DNA from: Bradyrhizobium erythrophlei
GTDB lineage: Bacteria > Pseudomonadota > Alphaproteobacteria > Rhizobiales > Xanthobacteraceae
Reading direction: 5' to 3'
DNA: 64,000 nt
NCBI GenBank assembly: GCA_900129675.1
Contig: FSRD01000001.1
Location: 3,895,501-3,959,500 of the forward strand
Positions 1 to 8,484 of the stretch are shown piece by piece (the stretch's first letter is position 1; each line of letters begins with the position of its first letter). Made by a program: the position numbers and the translations under genes. The notes under the pieces were generated by a model. The model was not told the DNA's origin, made no database searches, and saw only the letters and a list, made by a program, of their open reading frames with translations.

Positions 1-119
1 CCCAACCGCTTTTCGGTATCGTTAGCCCAAACAACCGATGCGGATGAACGCTTCAACATGAGATCATGAAATAAGCCCGTAACGGTGACGCTGTCGCTCG
101 ACAAACTGTGATCGGCCAT
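1..119 (-). CDS. N-terminal 39 residues of an unidentified protein, cut by window edge
   Basis: Reading leftward from an ATG whose complement ends at 119, an open frame beginning MADHSLSSDSVTVTGLF runs to the window edge. A good ribosome-binding site (GGGAG, 7 bases before the ATG) supports the start. I do not recognise the family, and the rest of the gene lies outside the window. The neighbouring gene at 370 points the other way, so the two could share the 120-369 interval for their promoters. Confidence 0.5.
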   Translation of the reverse strand, partial: MADHSLSSDSVTVTGLFHDLMLKRSSASVVWANDTEKRL

Positions 120-369
120 CGAAATCTCCCGCGTTCCGCTAGGCATACCACAGCTTGCGGCATGAGTGTCGAAGCGCGGCCTTCGGCGCAAGGCAATCCA
201 GTATCGCCAGCGCGGCCTCGTCCGTGCGCTTAATCGCCGTGGCCGCCATATTCCTCTAGCGGCGAACTTCGGACGCACCAGCGGGCCGCGCTTGTCGTAC
301 AGCGCCCTCGCTTTCAGATTCGTCATTTTCGGAAAAGATGATTACGGTTAGGTACTCATAGGAGCGACA

Positions 370-540
370 ATGGGCATGATGAAACTGCTGTCAGCTCCAA
401 TCCGTAGCATAGTCAGATTTCCCCTGTTTCAGCTTGCCATCGTTGTCGCCGTGATTTTGTTCTTGCAAAGCGCCGATGAAAATTCGGCGCTCGGTCGAAT
501 CTTCAAGGGCCTCGACAAACTAGAGCCTGTCCTCAATTGA
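370..540 (+). pseudogene. Small membrane protein truncated by an IS end
   Basis: A 56-residue frame starts MGMMKLLSAPIRS and has one hydrophobic segment (FQLAIVVAVILFL, about residues 20-33) followed by a charged stretch. A GGAGCG site lies five bases before the ATG. The last codons run into the terminal bases of the IS5-type element (GAGCCTGTCC from about 523), so the natural C-terminus has probably been replaced by IS sequence. Function unknown. It looks like the first membrane segment of a longer inner-membrane protein. Confidence 0.5.
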
Positions 541-1018
541 GCCAAATGACTGCGGCGGCGAGATGGACTGCGGCGAGAAAGTTTCTGGCGGTCTTATCGT
601 AGCGGGTGGCTATGGCTCGGTACTGTTTGAGCTTGCAATAGAGGTTTTCCATGAGGTGGCGCGCTTTGTACAGTTCCTTGTCGTAGGCGCGTTGGAGCTT
701 TCGATTGCTCTTGGGCGGGATCACCGGCGTTTTTCCTGCCGCAAGCAGAGGCTCGATGACACGTAGATCGGCATCGAAGGCCTTGTCCGCCAACAAGGTA
801 TCGGCCTGCATCTGAGGCAGCAGCGCGTCAGCGCCTTCCAAATCGTGGGCTTGCCCTGCGGTCAGCAGGAACGCCAACGGATTGCCAAGTGCATCGACTA
901 TGGCATGGATTTTGGTGCTCAACCCGCCTTTGCTGCGCCCGATCGCCTGGTCTTCGCTGTCTTTTTTTGGGCGCCGGCACTGTGCTGGTGCGCGCGTACG
1001 ATCGGGCTGCAATGTCAC
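533..1018 (-). pseudogene. IS5-family transposase, C-terminal part
   Basis: The frame encodes the catalytic DDE half of an IS5-family (IS427-like) transposase. It has the early SKGGLSTKIHAI motif, the TLLADKAFDAD aspartate region and the C-terminal motif ENLYCKLKQYRAIATRYDK. The first reading frame, which normally supplies the DNA-binding N-terminus, is absent, and the sequence breaks off near 1020-1030. One terminus remains at about 523 (GAGCCTGTCC). This is a truncated, probably immobile IS copy that interrupted the small membrane protein at 370. Confidence 0.8.
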
Positions 1019-1035
1019 GGTACGTTGCTCGATTT

Positions 1036-1224
1036 ATGAAGGATGTTCTTGGCGCGAATGGGCATGAAGCTGAAATTTGCCAACGTTCGCTTGAAATCGA
1101 AGCTGGAAATAAAACGCTCGCGGCGGACTTGGCAAAGCTAAGGTTTTGTGAAATCGAAAATGTGAAGGAGTGGTCCCTTCATGCGGATCGCGTTCACGTA
1201 ACTGACGCCGAGTTTTCGTCGTAA
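1036..1224 (+). CDS. Possible remnant of a small orphan protein
   Basis: Immediately after the broken transposase, a frame from an ATG at 1036 encodes 62 residues starting MKDVLGANGHEAEICQ. Its composition (IEAGNKTLAADLAK, HADRVHVTDAEF) looks protein-like rather than shadow-like. The frame is also open upstream through the IS, so the natural N-terminus was probably lost to the insertion. No ribosome-binding site is evident. Function unknown. Confidence 0.35.
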   Translation: MKDVLGANGHEAEICQRSLEIEAGNKTLAADLAKLRFCEIENVKEWSLHADRVHVTDAEFSS

Positions 1225-1238
1225 GATCGCGGCCCGCG

Positions 1239-1360
1239 CTATTTGCGAAGCGATCCGATGTAAGCGGCAATATCGGCTGCCTGGCTCCAACTCAGCGGGC
1301 GGTTCGGCATACTCGAAGATTGAAATTGCCGCGGCACCCCGTTCGGCCCGGGTTTGATCT
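1239..1360 (-). pseudogene. Cytochrome c-like C-terminal remnant
   Basis: On the minus strand a 39-residue open stretch between two stops contains SMPNRPLSWSQAADIAAYI followed by GSLRK and a stop. The DIAAYIGSL ending is typical of the last helix of small c-type cytochromes of the SoxX/cytochrome c family. No CxxCH haem motif or start codon is present, so this is only the tail of a lost gene. Confidence 0.45.
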
Positions 1361-1425
1361 AGCGCAAGCAGCTCAGTCTGTTTTCACGTTAATTTGGTTT
1401 CGTCAATGCTTCATTGGAGGCTGCG

Positions 1426-1989
1426 ATGATCATTGAACGCTTATGCCAAGAGCATCGCAATATTGAGACGCTGCTCGCTGTCCTTGAGCGCGAACTGGAG
1501 ATCTTCGATCGCGGGGACCGTCCCGACTATGACGTTATTCGCACGATCATTAACTATTTTGAAGTTTACCCGGACTTGTACCATCATCCTCTGGAAGACT
1601 TAGTCTTTGCCAAGTTCAAAATTCGTGATCCCGCTGCGGCTGCAAAGGTGGGTAACCTCACACTTGAGCACCAAAAAGGGGCCGAGCGTTTGCGCCGCGC
1701 CGCGCAAGCGGTCGATGGGGTTCTCGCGGGCCGTGAAATCCTTCGGCAAGATGTGGATACCATCGTTCGCGATTTCATAGAGCACGAGCGGCGCCACATC
1801 ATGATGGAAGATCGTGATTTCTTTCCTGCCGCCCTCAAGGCTTTAGAGCCTCAAGATTGGACGGAGATCGCTTCGACCCTGATCAGTCGGAAGGATCCGC
1901 TGTTTAGCGAGGTGGCCGAAAAGAGGTTCTATGCGCTACGAGCGCATATCTTGCAGTCGGAACAAGAGGCTGAAGCAGGACGGCATTAG
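1426..1989 (+). CDS. Hemerythrin HHE domain protein
   Basis: A 187-residue cytoplasmic protein with the histidine/glutamate pattern of the hemerythrin HHE family: an early EHRNIETLL, then YHHPLEDLVF around residue 55, LEHQKGAERL, and EHERRHIMMEDRDFF near residue 130. These residues bind a di-iron (or other metal) centre that carries or senses O2, NO or related ligands. The start was chosen at 1426 because GGAGG lies five bases before it; a TTG codon 12 bases upstream is in frame but sits on the ribosome-binding site. The physiological role cannot be told from the sequence. Confidence 0.9.
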   Translation: MIIERLCQEHRNIETLLAVLERELEIFDRGDRPDYDVIRTIINYFEVYPDLYHHPLEDLVFAKFKIRDPAAAAKVGNLTLEHQKGAERLRRAAQAVDGVLAGREILRQDVDTIVRDFIEHERRHIMMEDRDFFPAALKALEPQDWTEIASTLISRKDPLFSEVAEKRFYALRAHILQSEQEAEAGRH

Positions 1990-2167
1990 TCGAGCTTTGC
2001 ATTACGCTCGCGGTGGACGGCTTTTTCTTATTTTACTTGGAGTTATTCGGATGATCGCTTCGTTCCCCACTCGATGGTTTGGAGTTGGGCGTCGAAACGC
2101 AATCAGGGCTGTCGCGATCGCCATTGGCGTACAACAGCGGACACAGGCCGCGTTGGTGACGTCGGCT

Positions 2168-2340
2168 TTGGGTCTTGGCTGTGTGAAAACGCGACGGCGC
2201 GCAAATTGCGGAGAAAAGCATTCCTTCTGACGCCGCTTCTGAGACTACGGAGAGCATACTGAGCTCCAGTGCCGCGTGATCTGAGAAGTAGATTCTCCAG
2301 CGTTTGCAAGATTTCACGTTTTCACACAGCCAGGGTCAAA
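2168..2340. repeat. Short inverted-repeat element (MITE-like)
   Basis: A 16-bp sequence, TGGCTGTGTGAAAACG, at 2176-2191 is repeated exactly inverted at 2317-2332; weaker similarity extends outward (TTTGGGTCT/TTTGACCC). About 125 bp separate the arms and contain no open gene. The arrangement fits a non-autonomous transposon remnant that kept IS ends but lost its transposase. The parent IS was not identified. Confidence 0.55.
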
Positions 2341-2406
2341 AACGGAACTGCCGTCCTGTTTGCTCGATGTTTGCTCTCCGCCTGTGAGCGGACATCCATC
2401 GGCATA

Positions 2407-2541
2407 CTAGTCGTACCAATCCTTCCGATCACGCGGCAGCATCTCAGACAGTTTCCCTCTCGCATAACCCATCGAGACCGCAGCCCGCAGTTTCTCCAGA
2501 TCGGTTTCGAGAAAATGGTTCGCGACGATCAGCGCCTTGTC
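2407..2541 (-). pseudogene. Remnant of a small helical protein
   Basis: A minus-strand open stretch of 44 codons between stops reads DKALIVANHFLETDLEKLR then AAVSMGYARGKLSEMLP and ends DRKDWYD. It is clearly protein-like and predicted helical, but no usable start codon follows the upstream in-frame TGA. It is probably the C-terminal half of a small orphan protein whose N-terminus has been lost or put out of frame. Confidence 0.45.
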
Positions 2542-2594
2542 TCACAGGTTGAAATCGGCGCAATATGCCCCGGTGGGGATAAGGAGGCCAACAC

Positions 2595-2783
2595 ATGCCA
2601 GAGCCCCATGGCGATATTGATTATACGGTCCATGTGAATCAAGGAGAGACGACTTTTCGCGCCAATACTCCTCAGGGAGAGGAGTTTCTTGGTGGTCCCG
2701 AGCTGACCTTGTCGAATGAGGAAACGCATACCTTCATTCAGGACGCCCGAGCGAAGGGCCTAACGGTCAAGCCGTTTTTCTAA
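2595..2783 (+). CDS. Small acidic protein, function unknown
   Basis: A 62-residue protein (MPEPHGDIDYTVHVNQGE at the start, ending GLTVKPFF) with a strong AAGGAGG seven bases before the ATG. No motif is recognised. Its stop codon TAA overlaps the ATG of the next gene (TAATG), so the two are probably translated together. Confidence 0.6.
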   Translation: MPEPHGDIDYTVHVNQGETTFRANTPQGEEFLGGPELTLSNEETHTFIQDARAKGLTVKPFF

Positions 2784-3085
2784 TGGATCGCGCCGAGTTG
2801 AACGGCGATATCGTCCCGGCCAAGTCACCAGGCTATGATTTTGCCGATTTTCGCGGCGGCAGGGAATTCGAACTCCTGTTGACCGAGCGGCTTTGGGAAA
2901 TCGGTGATATCGTCGGGGTGTTGAAAGCGTGGGAGGCCACCCAAGTGAGGGCGGTCTATCTGGGAGGTAAGGCCATGGAATGGTTTAGCCAGAAAACATC
3001 GATAGCGGGTACCCAAATTTCCAATTGGGTACTCGTTCTAGCGGCTCTCGTCGTAATCTGGATTATCTATCGCTCTGCAACGTGA
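2783..3085 (+). CDS. Small protein with C-terminal membrane anchor, function unknown
   Basis: A 100-residue protein whose first ~75 residues are polar (for example RGGREFELLLTERLWEIG) and whose last 20 form one membrane helix (NWVLVLAALVVIWIIYR). It is a likely tail-anchored inner-membrane protein with its bulk in the cytoplasm. The start overlaps the stop of the upstream gene by one base. Its 3' end meets the end of the convergent thermonuclease relic. Confidence 0.6.
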   Translation: MDRAELNGDIVPAKSPGYDFADFRGGREFELLLTERLWEIGDIVGVLKAWEATQVRAVYLGGKAMEWFSQKTSIAGTQISNWVLVLAALVVIWIIYRSAT

Positions 3086-3662
3086 CGGTGGCTGCTTTCT
3101 CCCCTACGCCGTTGCTCACGTCGCTCCAGCCACGTGACGATCTCCTCGTCAATGCAGACAATCCTTGAGGCGAGGTGCTTGTCAATCATCCGAACAACCT
3201 TCCGGCCTTCCACCGGACCGCCTGCAAGCCCGATAATTCCACGGCTCTTTGTGAAGCTGCCGCCCCACATACCGCGCAGCTCGCGCTTTGCTTCGGCCTG
3301 TGCGTTGGCATAGCCGCCTTTGCTGTACTTGGGAGCCAGTCGAGCGCTAGCCCGTTTCTCACAAGCCAATCAGCGATGTCCGTGCCCCCAACGGAGCAGA
3401 CAGCCACCGTGCGATGGTATCGGTCCCGGTCAAGCTCAACGCATTCAAGGGGACGCCGGGCAATAAAATCGAACAGCGCGTTCGATGCTTTCTGACCGCA
3501 GCGATACAGTTCGCTCTCCTCGTTGCGGCAGAGTTGATCTGACTCAGGCGCGTCAATTCCGAATACGCGAATTCGGGTGCCGTGGATTTCGATGGTGTCG
3601 CCGTTGATGACGGATGCCTGTCCGATAACGTCCGGCACGTGGGCCATGAGCGCCAACGCCAT
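3067..3662 (-). pseudogene. Thermonuclease (SNase-like) with a frameshift
   Basis: The first ~110 residues are a staphylococcal-nuclease-type fold: INGDTIEIHGTRIRVFGID, then APESDQLC and RYHRTVAVCSVGGTDIADWL. These include the Asp, Arg and Glu positions typical of the active site. After NGLALDW the family continuation (PKYSKGGYANAQAEAKRELR) is found only in another frame, placing a small indel near 3332. The second-frame C-terminus also carries an unusual tail ending HRHVAER. The enzyme would hydrolyse DNA/RNA phosphodiester bonds. Either a pseudogene or a sequencing error. Confidence 0.75.
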
Positions 3663-3950
3663 AGCCTTAAGGGTTAATTCGAAATTGCAATTGCCAGTAG
3701 CATTCTAAGTTTTAGCATATCGATAGTCGTGCGGATTTTGCCGACGCCGCAAAACCCGGCCATGCGTACCGCGCGATAAGGGACCGCCGCTCTGCCCCCA
3801 GGGCGACGGCCCCGCCCAAATAAGCAATGTGCGATGGAACCGGCGCGCCGTGCCTGGCAATTGCGGAATGAGCCGTCCGGTGATCGCCCGGGGTGGGGGA
3901 TCGACCTGCTACTGGACACTTCACTGGGCTACTTTGGCAGTGGCTCAGTA

Positions 3951-4190
3951 TCAATTCTGTCCACCGGCAGATTGCCCGCGCTGATTCCAGCGAATAGCAG
4001 ACCAAGCTCTTTCGTGGAGATAATACAGCAGCATCTTTGTGGCCATTTCTGCGATGGCAATCGACCCGGCGAGTTTGACGCTCCCTGTGAAGATGAAGCT
4101 CAATACGAACGTGTCCACGCTACCGGTGATCCGCCAACTGACCGCCTTGGCGATTGATCGAGGATGAGAGTCTTCCGTGCGAACAGACAT
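3951..4190 (-). CDS. DUF2061 small membrane protein
   Basis: A 79-residue protein matching the DUF2061 family: RSIAKAVSWRITGSVDTFV, then LSFIFTGSVKLAGSIAIAE and KMLLYYLHERAW. It has two predicted membrane helices. The start was taken at the ATG five bases after GGAGG; an in-frame TTG upstream overlaps that site. In this family the gene is often near sulphur-assimilation or stress genes, but no such partner is seen here. Role unknown. Confidence 0.85.
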   Translation of the reverse strand: MSVRTEDSHPRSIAKAVSWRITGSVDTFVLSFIFTGSVKLAGSIAIAEMATKMLLYYLHERAWSAIRWNQRGQSAGGQN

Positions 4191-4503
4191 CGGCACCTCC
4201 AAGCATCACAACGCGCGCGTCTCTTGTGTGTTTATTGAGGCGCATGGCCAATGAGATATGCTGTCGTCCCGGTCCCTGAACAAGCGCCGTCGTATTTGCC
4301 GGGATTGGCTTTGATGGCGACAACTCCGACCACATCGAACAGGAGGGCGGGGTGTCGCCAAAGATTGCGACGCCAAGGCTGTGTGGTGGTCCAAGACGCT
4401 TGATGGCAGCGGGTTGTGGGTTCCGGTGTCGGTCGGCGTGGCGTTGCCGTAGCGGACGATGACATCGCAATCGGCAGTGCAGCTGACCGAATGTCTGCTT
4501 TCA
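4191..4503. other. Gap without a recognisable gene
   Basis: Several overlapping minus-strand frames are open here, but none has a ribosome-binding site or family resemblance. The segment ends in the left half of a palindrome (ATGTCTGCTT) whose right half lies on the other side of the IS30 element. Confidence 0.4.
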
Positions 4504-5735
4504 GGGTGCCGGCTCAACCGGTCGCCGCAACACTTTATCTTGGAGGGAAAAGATGGAGTGTGGGATGGAACGGAGATTTCATAGAGGTTTTACTGCGGCA
4601 GAGAAGACGGAGCTATGGGATCGCTGGAAGCGTGGGGAGTCGCTGAAGGCGATTGGACGAGCTTTTGGCAAGCAGTCATCGTCGATCTATTTTTTGGTAG
4701 CTCCGCATGGTGGGATTCGTCCTGCGGAGCGGCGTCGCTCCAGGCTGGCGTTGACGCTCGCGGAACGCGAGGAGATTTCCAGAGGCGTTACGGCACATCA
4801 ATCGGCACGGTCGATCGCCAAACTGCTTGGCCGCTCACCCTCGACGCTGAGCCGGGAAATGAGCCGCAATGGCGGCTATGATCGCTACCGAGCGACACTT
4901 GCGGACGAGAATGCCTGGGCGCGATCTCGTCGCCCAAAATGTTGTAAGTTAGCGACCAATCCGCGGCTGCGGCAGGCGGTGGCAGGGAAGCTCAGATTGG
5001 ATTGGTCCCCCGAGCAGATAGCCGGTTGGCTGAAGAGAACGCATCCTGAAGACGAGTGTAATCAGGTGTCACACGAGACCATCTATCGCAGCCTGTTTGT
5101 CCAGGCGCGCGGCGTGCTGAAGAAAGAGCTGCTTAGCCATCTTCGATCGAAGCGCTCGATGCGTCGCTCCAGGCCGGTTGACCCGAATGGCGATAAACGG
5201 GGGCATATCAAGGATATCGTCTCAATCCGTCAGCGACCGGCGGCGGTTGAAGATCGGGCGGTGCCTGGTCATTGGGAGGGCGATCTCCTGTCCGGGCCGA
5301 ACAACACCTACATCGCGACCCTGGTCGAGCGTCATACCCGTTACGTGATGTTGGCCAAGGTGGCAGGCAAGGACACTCAGACGGTTGTCACCGCGCTCAT
5401 CAAGCAGGCGAAGAAGCTACCAAAGGAGCTATATAAATCCCTGACCTGGGACCGGGGCAAGGAACTTACGGATCATCGTCGCTTTACGTTGGCGACCAAA
5501 ATCGACGTCTATTTTTGCGATCCGCAAAGCCCGTGGCAACGCGGGTCGAATGAGAATACCAATGGCCTGCTGAGACAGTACTTTCCTAAGGGCACCGACT
5601 TGTCGATGCATTCGCAAGCCCATCTGAACAAAGTGGCTCGTCAGCTAAATGAACGACCACGTGAGACCTTGCAATTTGAAACACCAGCAGAGAGATTTAA
5701 CGCCTGTGTTGCGTCGACCGGTTGAGCCGGCACCC
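4504..5735 (+). mobile_element. IS30-family insertion sequence, apparently complete
   Basis: The ends are inverted repeats: GGGTGCCGGCTCAACCGGTC at the left (4504) and its complement at the right (ending 5735), continuing with one mismatch for about 30 bp. One long transposase gene fills the element. The flanks carry ATGTCTGCTT on the left and AAGCAGACAT on the right, so the element sits in the middle of a 10-bp-arm palindrome. This fits the known preference of IS30 elements for symmetric targets. No clear direct repeat was seen. Confidence 0.88.
4553..5725 (+). CDS. IS30-family transposase
   Basis: A 390-residue protein with an N-terminal helix-turn-helix region (RWKRGESLKAIGRAFGKQSS), a second HTH typical of IS30 (ARSIAKLLGRSPSTLSREM), and the C-terminal DDE catalytic core: PGHWEGDLLSG (first Asp), SLTWDRGKEL (second Asp) and NENTNGLLRQYFP (Glu). 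Length is normal for the family and no frame damage is seen. GGAGGG seven bases before the ATG supports the start. It would cut and join the element's ends; the copy looks functional. Confidence 0.93.
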   Translation: MECGMERRFHRGFTAAEKTELWDRWKRGESLKAIGRAFGKQSSSIYFLVAPHGGIRPAERRRSRLALTLAEREEISRGVTAHQSARSIAKLLGRSPSTLSREMSRNGGYDRYRATLADENAWARSRRPKCCKLATNPRLRQAVAGKLRLDWSPEQIAGWLKRTHPEDECNQVSHETIYRSLFVQARGVLKKELLSHLRSKRSMRRSRPVDPNGDKRGHIKDIVSIRQRPAAVEDRAVPGHWEGDLLSGPNNTYIATLVERHTRYVMLAKVAGKDTQTVVTALIKQAKKLPKELYKSLTWDRGKELTDHRRFTLATKIDVYFCDPQSPWQRGSNENTNGLLRQYFPKGTDLSMHSQAHLNKVARQLNERPRETLQFETPAERFNACVASTG

Positions 5736-5961
5736 AATAAGCAGACATCATTGTCCGCCAGACGCATCGGATGGATTGCAGACGGACTCCCGCGCCGCCA
5801 CAGAGGCAGGCGCGCGCCCAACCACGGCCGGTCCGGATGGCCCTGCATGCCCAATGGCAGTTGTCGCTGCGACTGTTCAGGTGCCTGTCAGGTCAGCGGC
5901 GCTGAATTTCGATCATCGAATGATCCGGTAATCGGCCGAGAGCCCTTATAAAAAGGGGGCG

Positions 5962-6552
5962 CTAGGCGTACTTCGCTGGCGGAAGATCGCCGACCACGGT
6001 CATTGGATCAAAGGTAAATTGCGTTGAGTATTGCTTTAGGCCACGCCATTTCCGGTGCCGACTGATCAGCCAATTAAAGAATGATGCCGGGCCATCATAG
6101 TCGACCGAGATCGTTAAAGTCGTCGTTTTGATGCCGGTCGCACGAAATGAAGTAGTGCTTCCTTCCGGGTCCGGGGAGTAGACGTTCAAATCGTGGTCGT
6201 CGATGCGGATCAAATAAAGTGGCTGGCCCGGAGCGATTTGTCGAACGTTTGAAGCGAGAAACTCAGGAAACGGCCTGTCATGCTTAAACTCACCCCTTAA
6301 TTTGAACGTGACGTTTTCCGCCCTGACGCCCCCGATATTGATAAGCGTGAGGTCAATAAAGATGTCCTGAAAGCGGTGTCGATCCGTTCGTAACGTCTTC
6401 GTTCCCGTGACATCTTTGATATCGAAATCGAAAGGCGGGCCGAAGGTATTGTTGAGAGTTTGATAGATTTCAAGCACAGGGCGTTTTCGTGCAACGACGA
6501 CTTGAAGCCCGACGCGCAATGCCCCCGTAAGAGCCGATGCGGATACATCCAT
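5962..6552 (-). CDS. Hypothetical protein, probably beta-sandwich
   Basis: A 196-residue protein beginning MDVSASALTGALRVGLQVVV. The first ~25 residues are weakly hydrophobic and could be a signal or membrane segment. The rest is rich in alternating strands (IFIDLTLINIGGVRAENVTF, TTTLTISVDYDGPASF), which suggests an immunoglobulin-like fold. It is not recognised as a named family. It lies downstream of the broken yedK on the same strand, with a 33-base gap. Confidence 0.6.
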   Translation of the reverse strand: MDVSASALTGALRVGLQVVVARKRPVLEIYQTLNNTFGPPFDFDIKDVTGTKTLRTDRHRFQDIFIDLTLINIGGVRAENVTFKLRGEFKHDRPFPEFLASNVRQIAPGQPLYLIRIDDHDLNVYSPDPEGSTTSFRATGIKTTTLTISVDYDGPASFFNWLISRHRKWRGLKQYSTQFTFDPMTVVGDLPPAKYA

Positions 6553-6585
6553 GAGTGCTTCTTTCGGTTTGTCGCATACAGGATA

Positions 6586-7314
6586 TTAGATCACGCCCGC
6601 TGCGCGATCTTCTTTATCGGTGCCACGGGCCACGATCCGCAGCGCATCATCCGGCAATGGCCTTTGCAGCGCCTTAGCTTCATCCCACGGGGCGCGCATC
6701 CAGACGTCGTGCTCCTCGTGCGTCGTGAGGATCACCGGCATTGCCTTGGAATGGATTGGCTCGACGACCGCGTTCGGTGCTTGAACCGTTCCAGCGATTT
6801 CGGCGCAATCGTGCGCTTGATGTCCGGACCAGCCGTAAAGCTATCGTCAGGAATCCGTACACGAGATGCGGACCGGGGATCGGCTTGGACTTGGTGCCAC
6901 GGTCGTCCTTGAACTCGGTCCAAAGCCCGCCGAAGGCGAACAGCGGCCGATCCTCGGCGAGCGCGAACCAGACGACATCCTTCTTTTTGGTCTCTGGGTT
7001 CGGCTCTGGCGCGTACTCGGCGAAGCTGTTGGCCGGGACCAAGCAGCGGTTCTCGGGTTTCAGCCAGCCCCGCCGTTGCGGCGAAGAGGTGTTGCGGATG
7101 TTGGTGACAGGGGGCCGCCCGTGCGCGGCGGTGGCGGCATGCCCCAGCGCATCGTGATCAGCTCGCGCTCTGTGCCCGCGTTGCGCACGACCGGGGCCGG
7201 ATAATCGGGGAACACGCCGGGCATCGGTGGCAGGTTGCCGACGTAGCGGTTGATCACCCGGAATAGGGCGCGGATGGCTTCTTGGTTCGTTGTGATCGAA
7301 TAGAGATTGCACAC
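6586..7314 (-). pseudogene. yedK: SOS response-associated peptidase (SRAP/YedK), disrupted
   Basis: The protein starts MCNLYSITTNQEAIRAL; Cys2 of SRAP proteins crosslinks to abasic sites in single-stranded DNA. The middle (GWLKPENRCLVPANSFAEY, GPHLVYGFLT) and the C-terminus (NAVVEPI, KAMPVILTT, DDALRIVARG) are all present but in different frames. One lesion is a missing C in a C-run near 7112. The other is a ~63-bp insertion near 6787-6850 whose alternate frame reads like a group II intron maturase segment (IAPKSLERFKHR). The protein cannot be made as it stands. Confidence 0.85.
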
Positions 7315-7459
7315 GCCATCGTTTCCCGTGTGGCCTTGACCCGAATTAACTTGCGGGGCCGCCCCACAAAGCGCACTGTTACAGCATCACCGCCCAGACC
7401 CCTTGGCTGCTGTCGGTGACTGAGAGTGTTGCGCTCCCGGCCTAAAAAGGGGGTGCGTC

Positions 7460-7690
7460 ATGTCGGAGCTTCCAAAACCTATATTGCCGCAGCGCCGAAC
7501 CATGACGCGCCGTTGCTTGGTATGCCAATCGCCAATGGAGGTCCAGCGTATTGCGGCGGCTCGCGCGGGCTTTGAGCACTGGACACTCCGCTGCATAAGC
7601 TGCGGTCGCATGGACCAAATGCAGGTGAGCGCTGACCCGTTGGTATCCGAGGCGCTGGGCTGGATTGAAGGCGAACTAAGGCCACACTAG
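7460..7690 (+). CDS. Small zinc-ribbon protein
   Basis: A 76-residue protein with two CxxC pairs (CLVCQSPME and CISCGRMDQ), the pattern of a single zinc ribbon. GGGGG lies six bases before the ATG. Likely cytoplasmic. Proteins of this type are common orphans in rhizobial accessory DNA, and the role is unknown. Confidence 0.7.
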   Translation: MSELPKPILPQRRTMTRRCLVCQSPMEVQRIAAARAGFEHWTLRCISCGRMDQMQVSADPLVSEALGWIEGELRPH

Positions 7691-7763
7691 ATTTCCGCGA
7701 TGACCGAGTATGAAAGGCCATAGGAGCGAGTTGCTGACTGCAGCGAAGCTCCAAGGGGGAATT

Positions 7764-7997
7764 ATGAAAAGACCTCTGACAATACCTGCGGAGGCCCAAC
7801 CCCGAAACACCACTCGCGCTGATCTTATGCCGACCGAGGGGGTTGGTCTGGAAGTAGACGGCCGGATGAAGATGGTATTTCCAACGCTTCAAGCGGCTCT
7901 GAAGCGCGCACACGATCTCAAAGCCGAGTTTCCGATGCTCCAAATAAAAGTGTATGATACTGCGGAGAAAACGAGCAGGCTGTTGGAGTCGGCCTGA
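7764..7997 (+). CDS. Small hypothetical protein
   Basis: A 77-residue protein (MKRPLTIPAEAQPRNTTRAD ...). The ATG at 7764 was preferred over one 54 bases upstream because AAGGGGG precedes it. The second half is predicted helical with a basic face (TLQAALKRAHDLKAEFPML). It lies 73 bases after the zinc-ribbon gene on the same strand, so a small operon is possible. Function unknown. Confidence 0.6.
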   Translation: MKRPLTIPAEAQPRNTTRADLMPTEGVGLEVDGRMKMVFPTLQAALKRAHDLKAEFPMLQIKVYDTAEKTSRLLESA

Positions 7998-8010
7998 GGC
8001 CCTAGGTACG

Positions 8011-8307
8011 TCATCGCTCTCCCGGCCACCACGATGACGGTGGATCGCTCGCCGAAATTTTAGTCGGTCGCAGCGCCACGAGGTGGCTGCGCTTGTACGG
8101 ATAGCCGCGATCTGCCGAGCAGTCCTTGCACCGCATGTATCGCTCCAGCTCGTGGATCGGCGTCGCTTTCGGTCGGCGCACGATGTCCAGCGCGACCGTT
8201 TGATGCGTGTCGCACCCGAGGCACTTCACCTCAAGATATCGATAGCCAGCGTTGAGTGCATCGCCGAGCGCAGGCGACGGTTGGGCCGGTCCCTGAAAAG
8301 CGAGCAT
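8011..8307 (-). CDS. Zinc-finger-like small protein
   Basis: About 98 residues from an ATG at 8307 (MLAFQGPAQPSPALGDALN). It has paired cysteines in VKCLGCDTHQTVALDIVRRP and MRCKDCSADRGYPYKR, which suggests a structural zinc site. The frame is open further upstream to 8436, but that part is not protein-like and there is no good ribosome-binding site, so the true start is uncertain. Function unknown. Confidence 0.6.
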   Translation of the reverse strand: MLAFQGPAQPSPALGDALNAGYRYLEVKCLGCDTHQTVALDIVRRPKATPIHELERYMRCKDCSADRGYPYKRSHLVALRPTKISASDPPSSWWPGER

Positions 8308-8484
8308 GCGTTTAACCGTCGGTATTCGAGGTACAGACCACGAACCGGTTGCTAACAGGTTTGCTAACAAATTGCCCGAGAGAAGGGGGTACGGAGCGGG
8401 ACGGGCAGGGACCGCGACGCGAAAAAACCTCAACAATCAAGGGCTTTTCGGGATTAGAACAAACAGGGGAGGACGGCGGATAAC

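Noticed and set aside
166..351. Plus-strand 61-codon open frame near the left edge
   Set aside because: No ribosome-binding site and a highly basic, low-information composition; it lies in the spacer between two divergent genes.
1034..1270. Minus-strand 78-codon frame
   Set aside because: Overlaps better-supported fragments on both strands and has no start signal.
3674..4005. Overlapping minus-strand frames after the thermonuclease
   Set aside because: No start signal and no family resemblance; arginine/serine-rich shadow-like translation.
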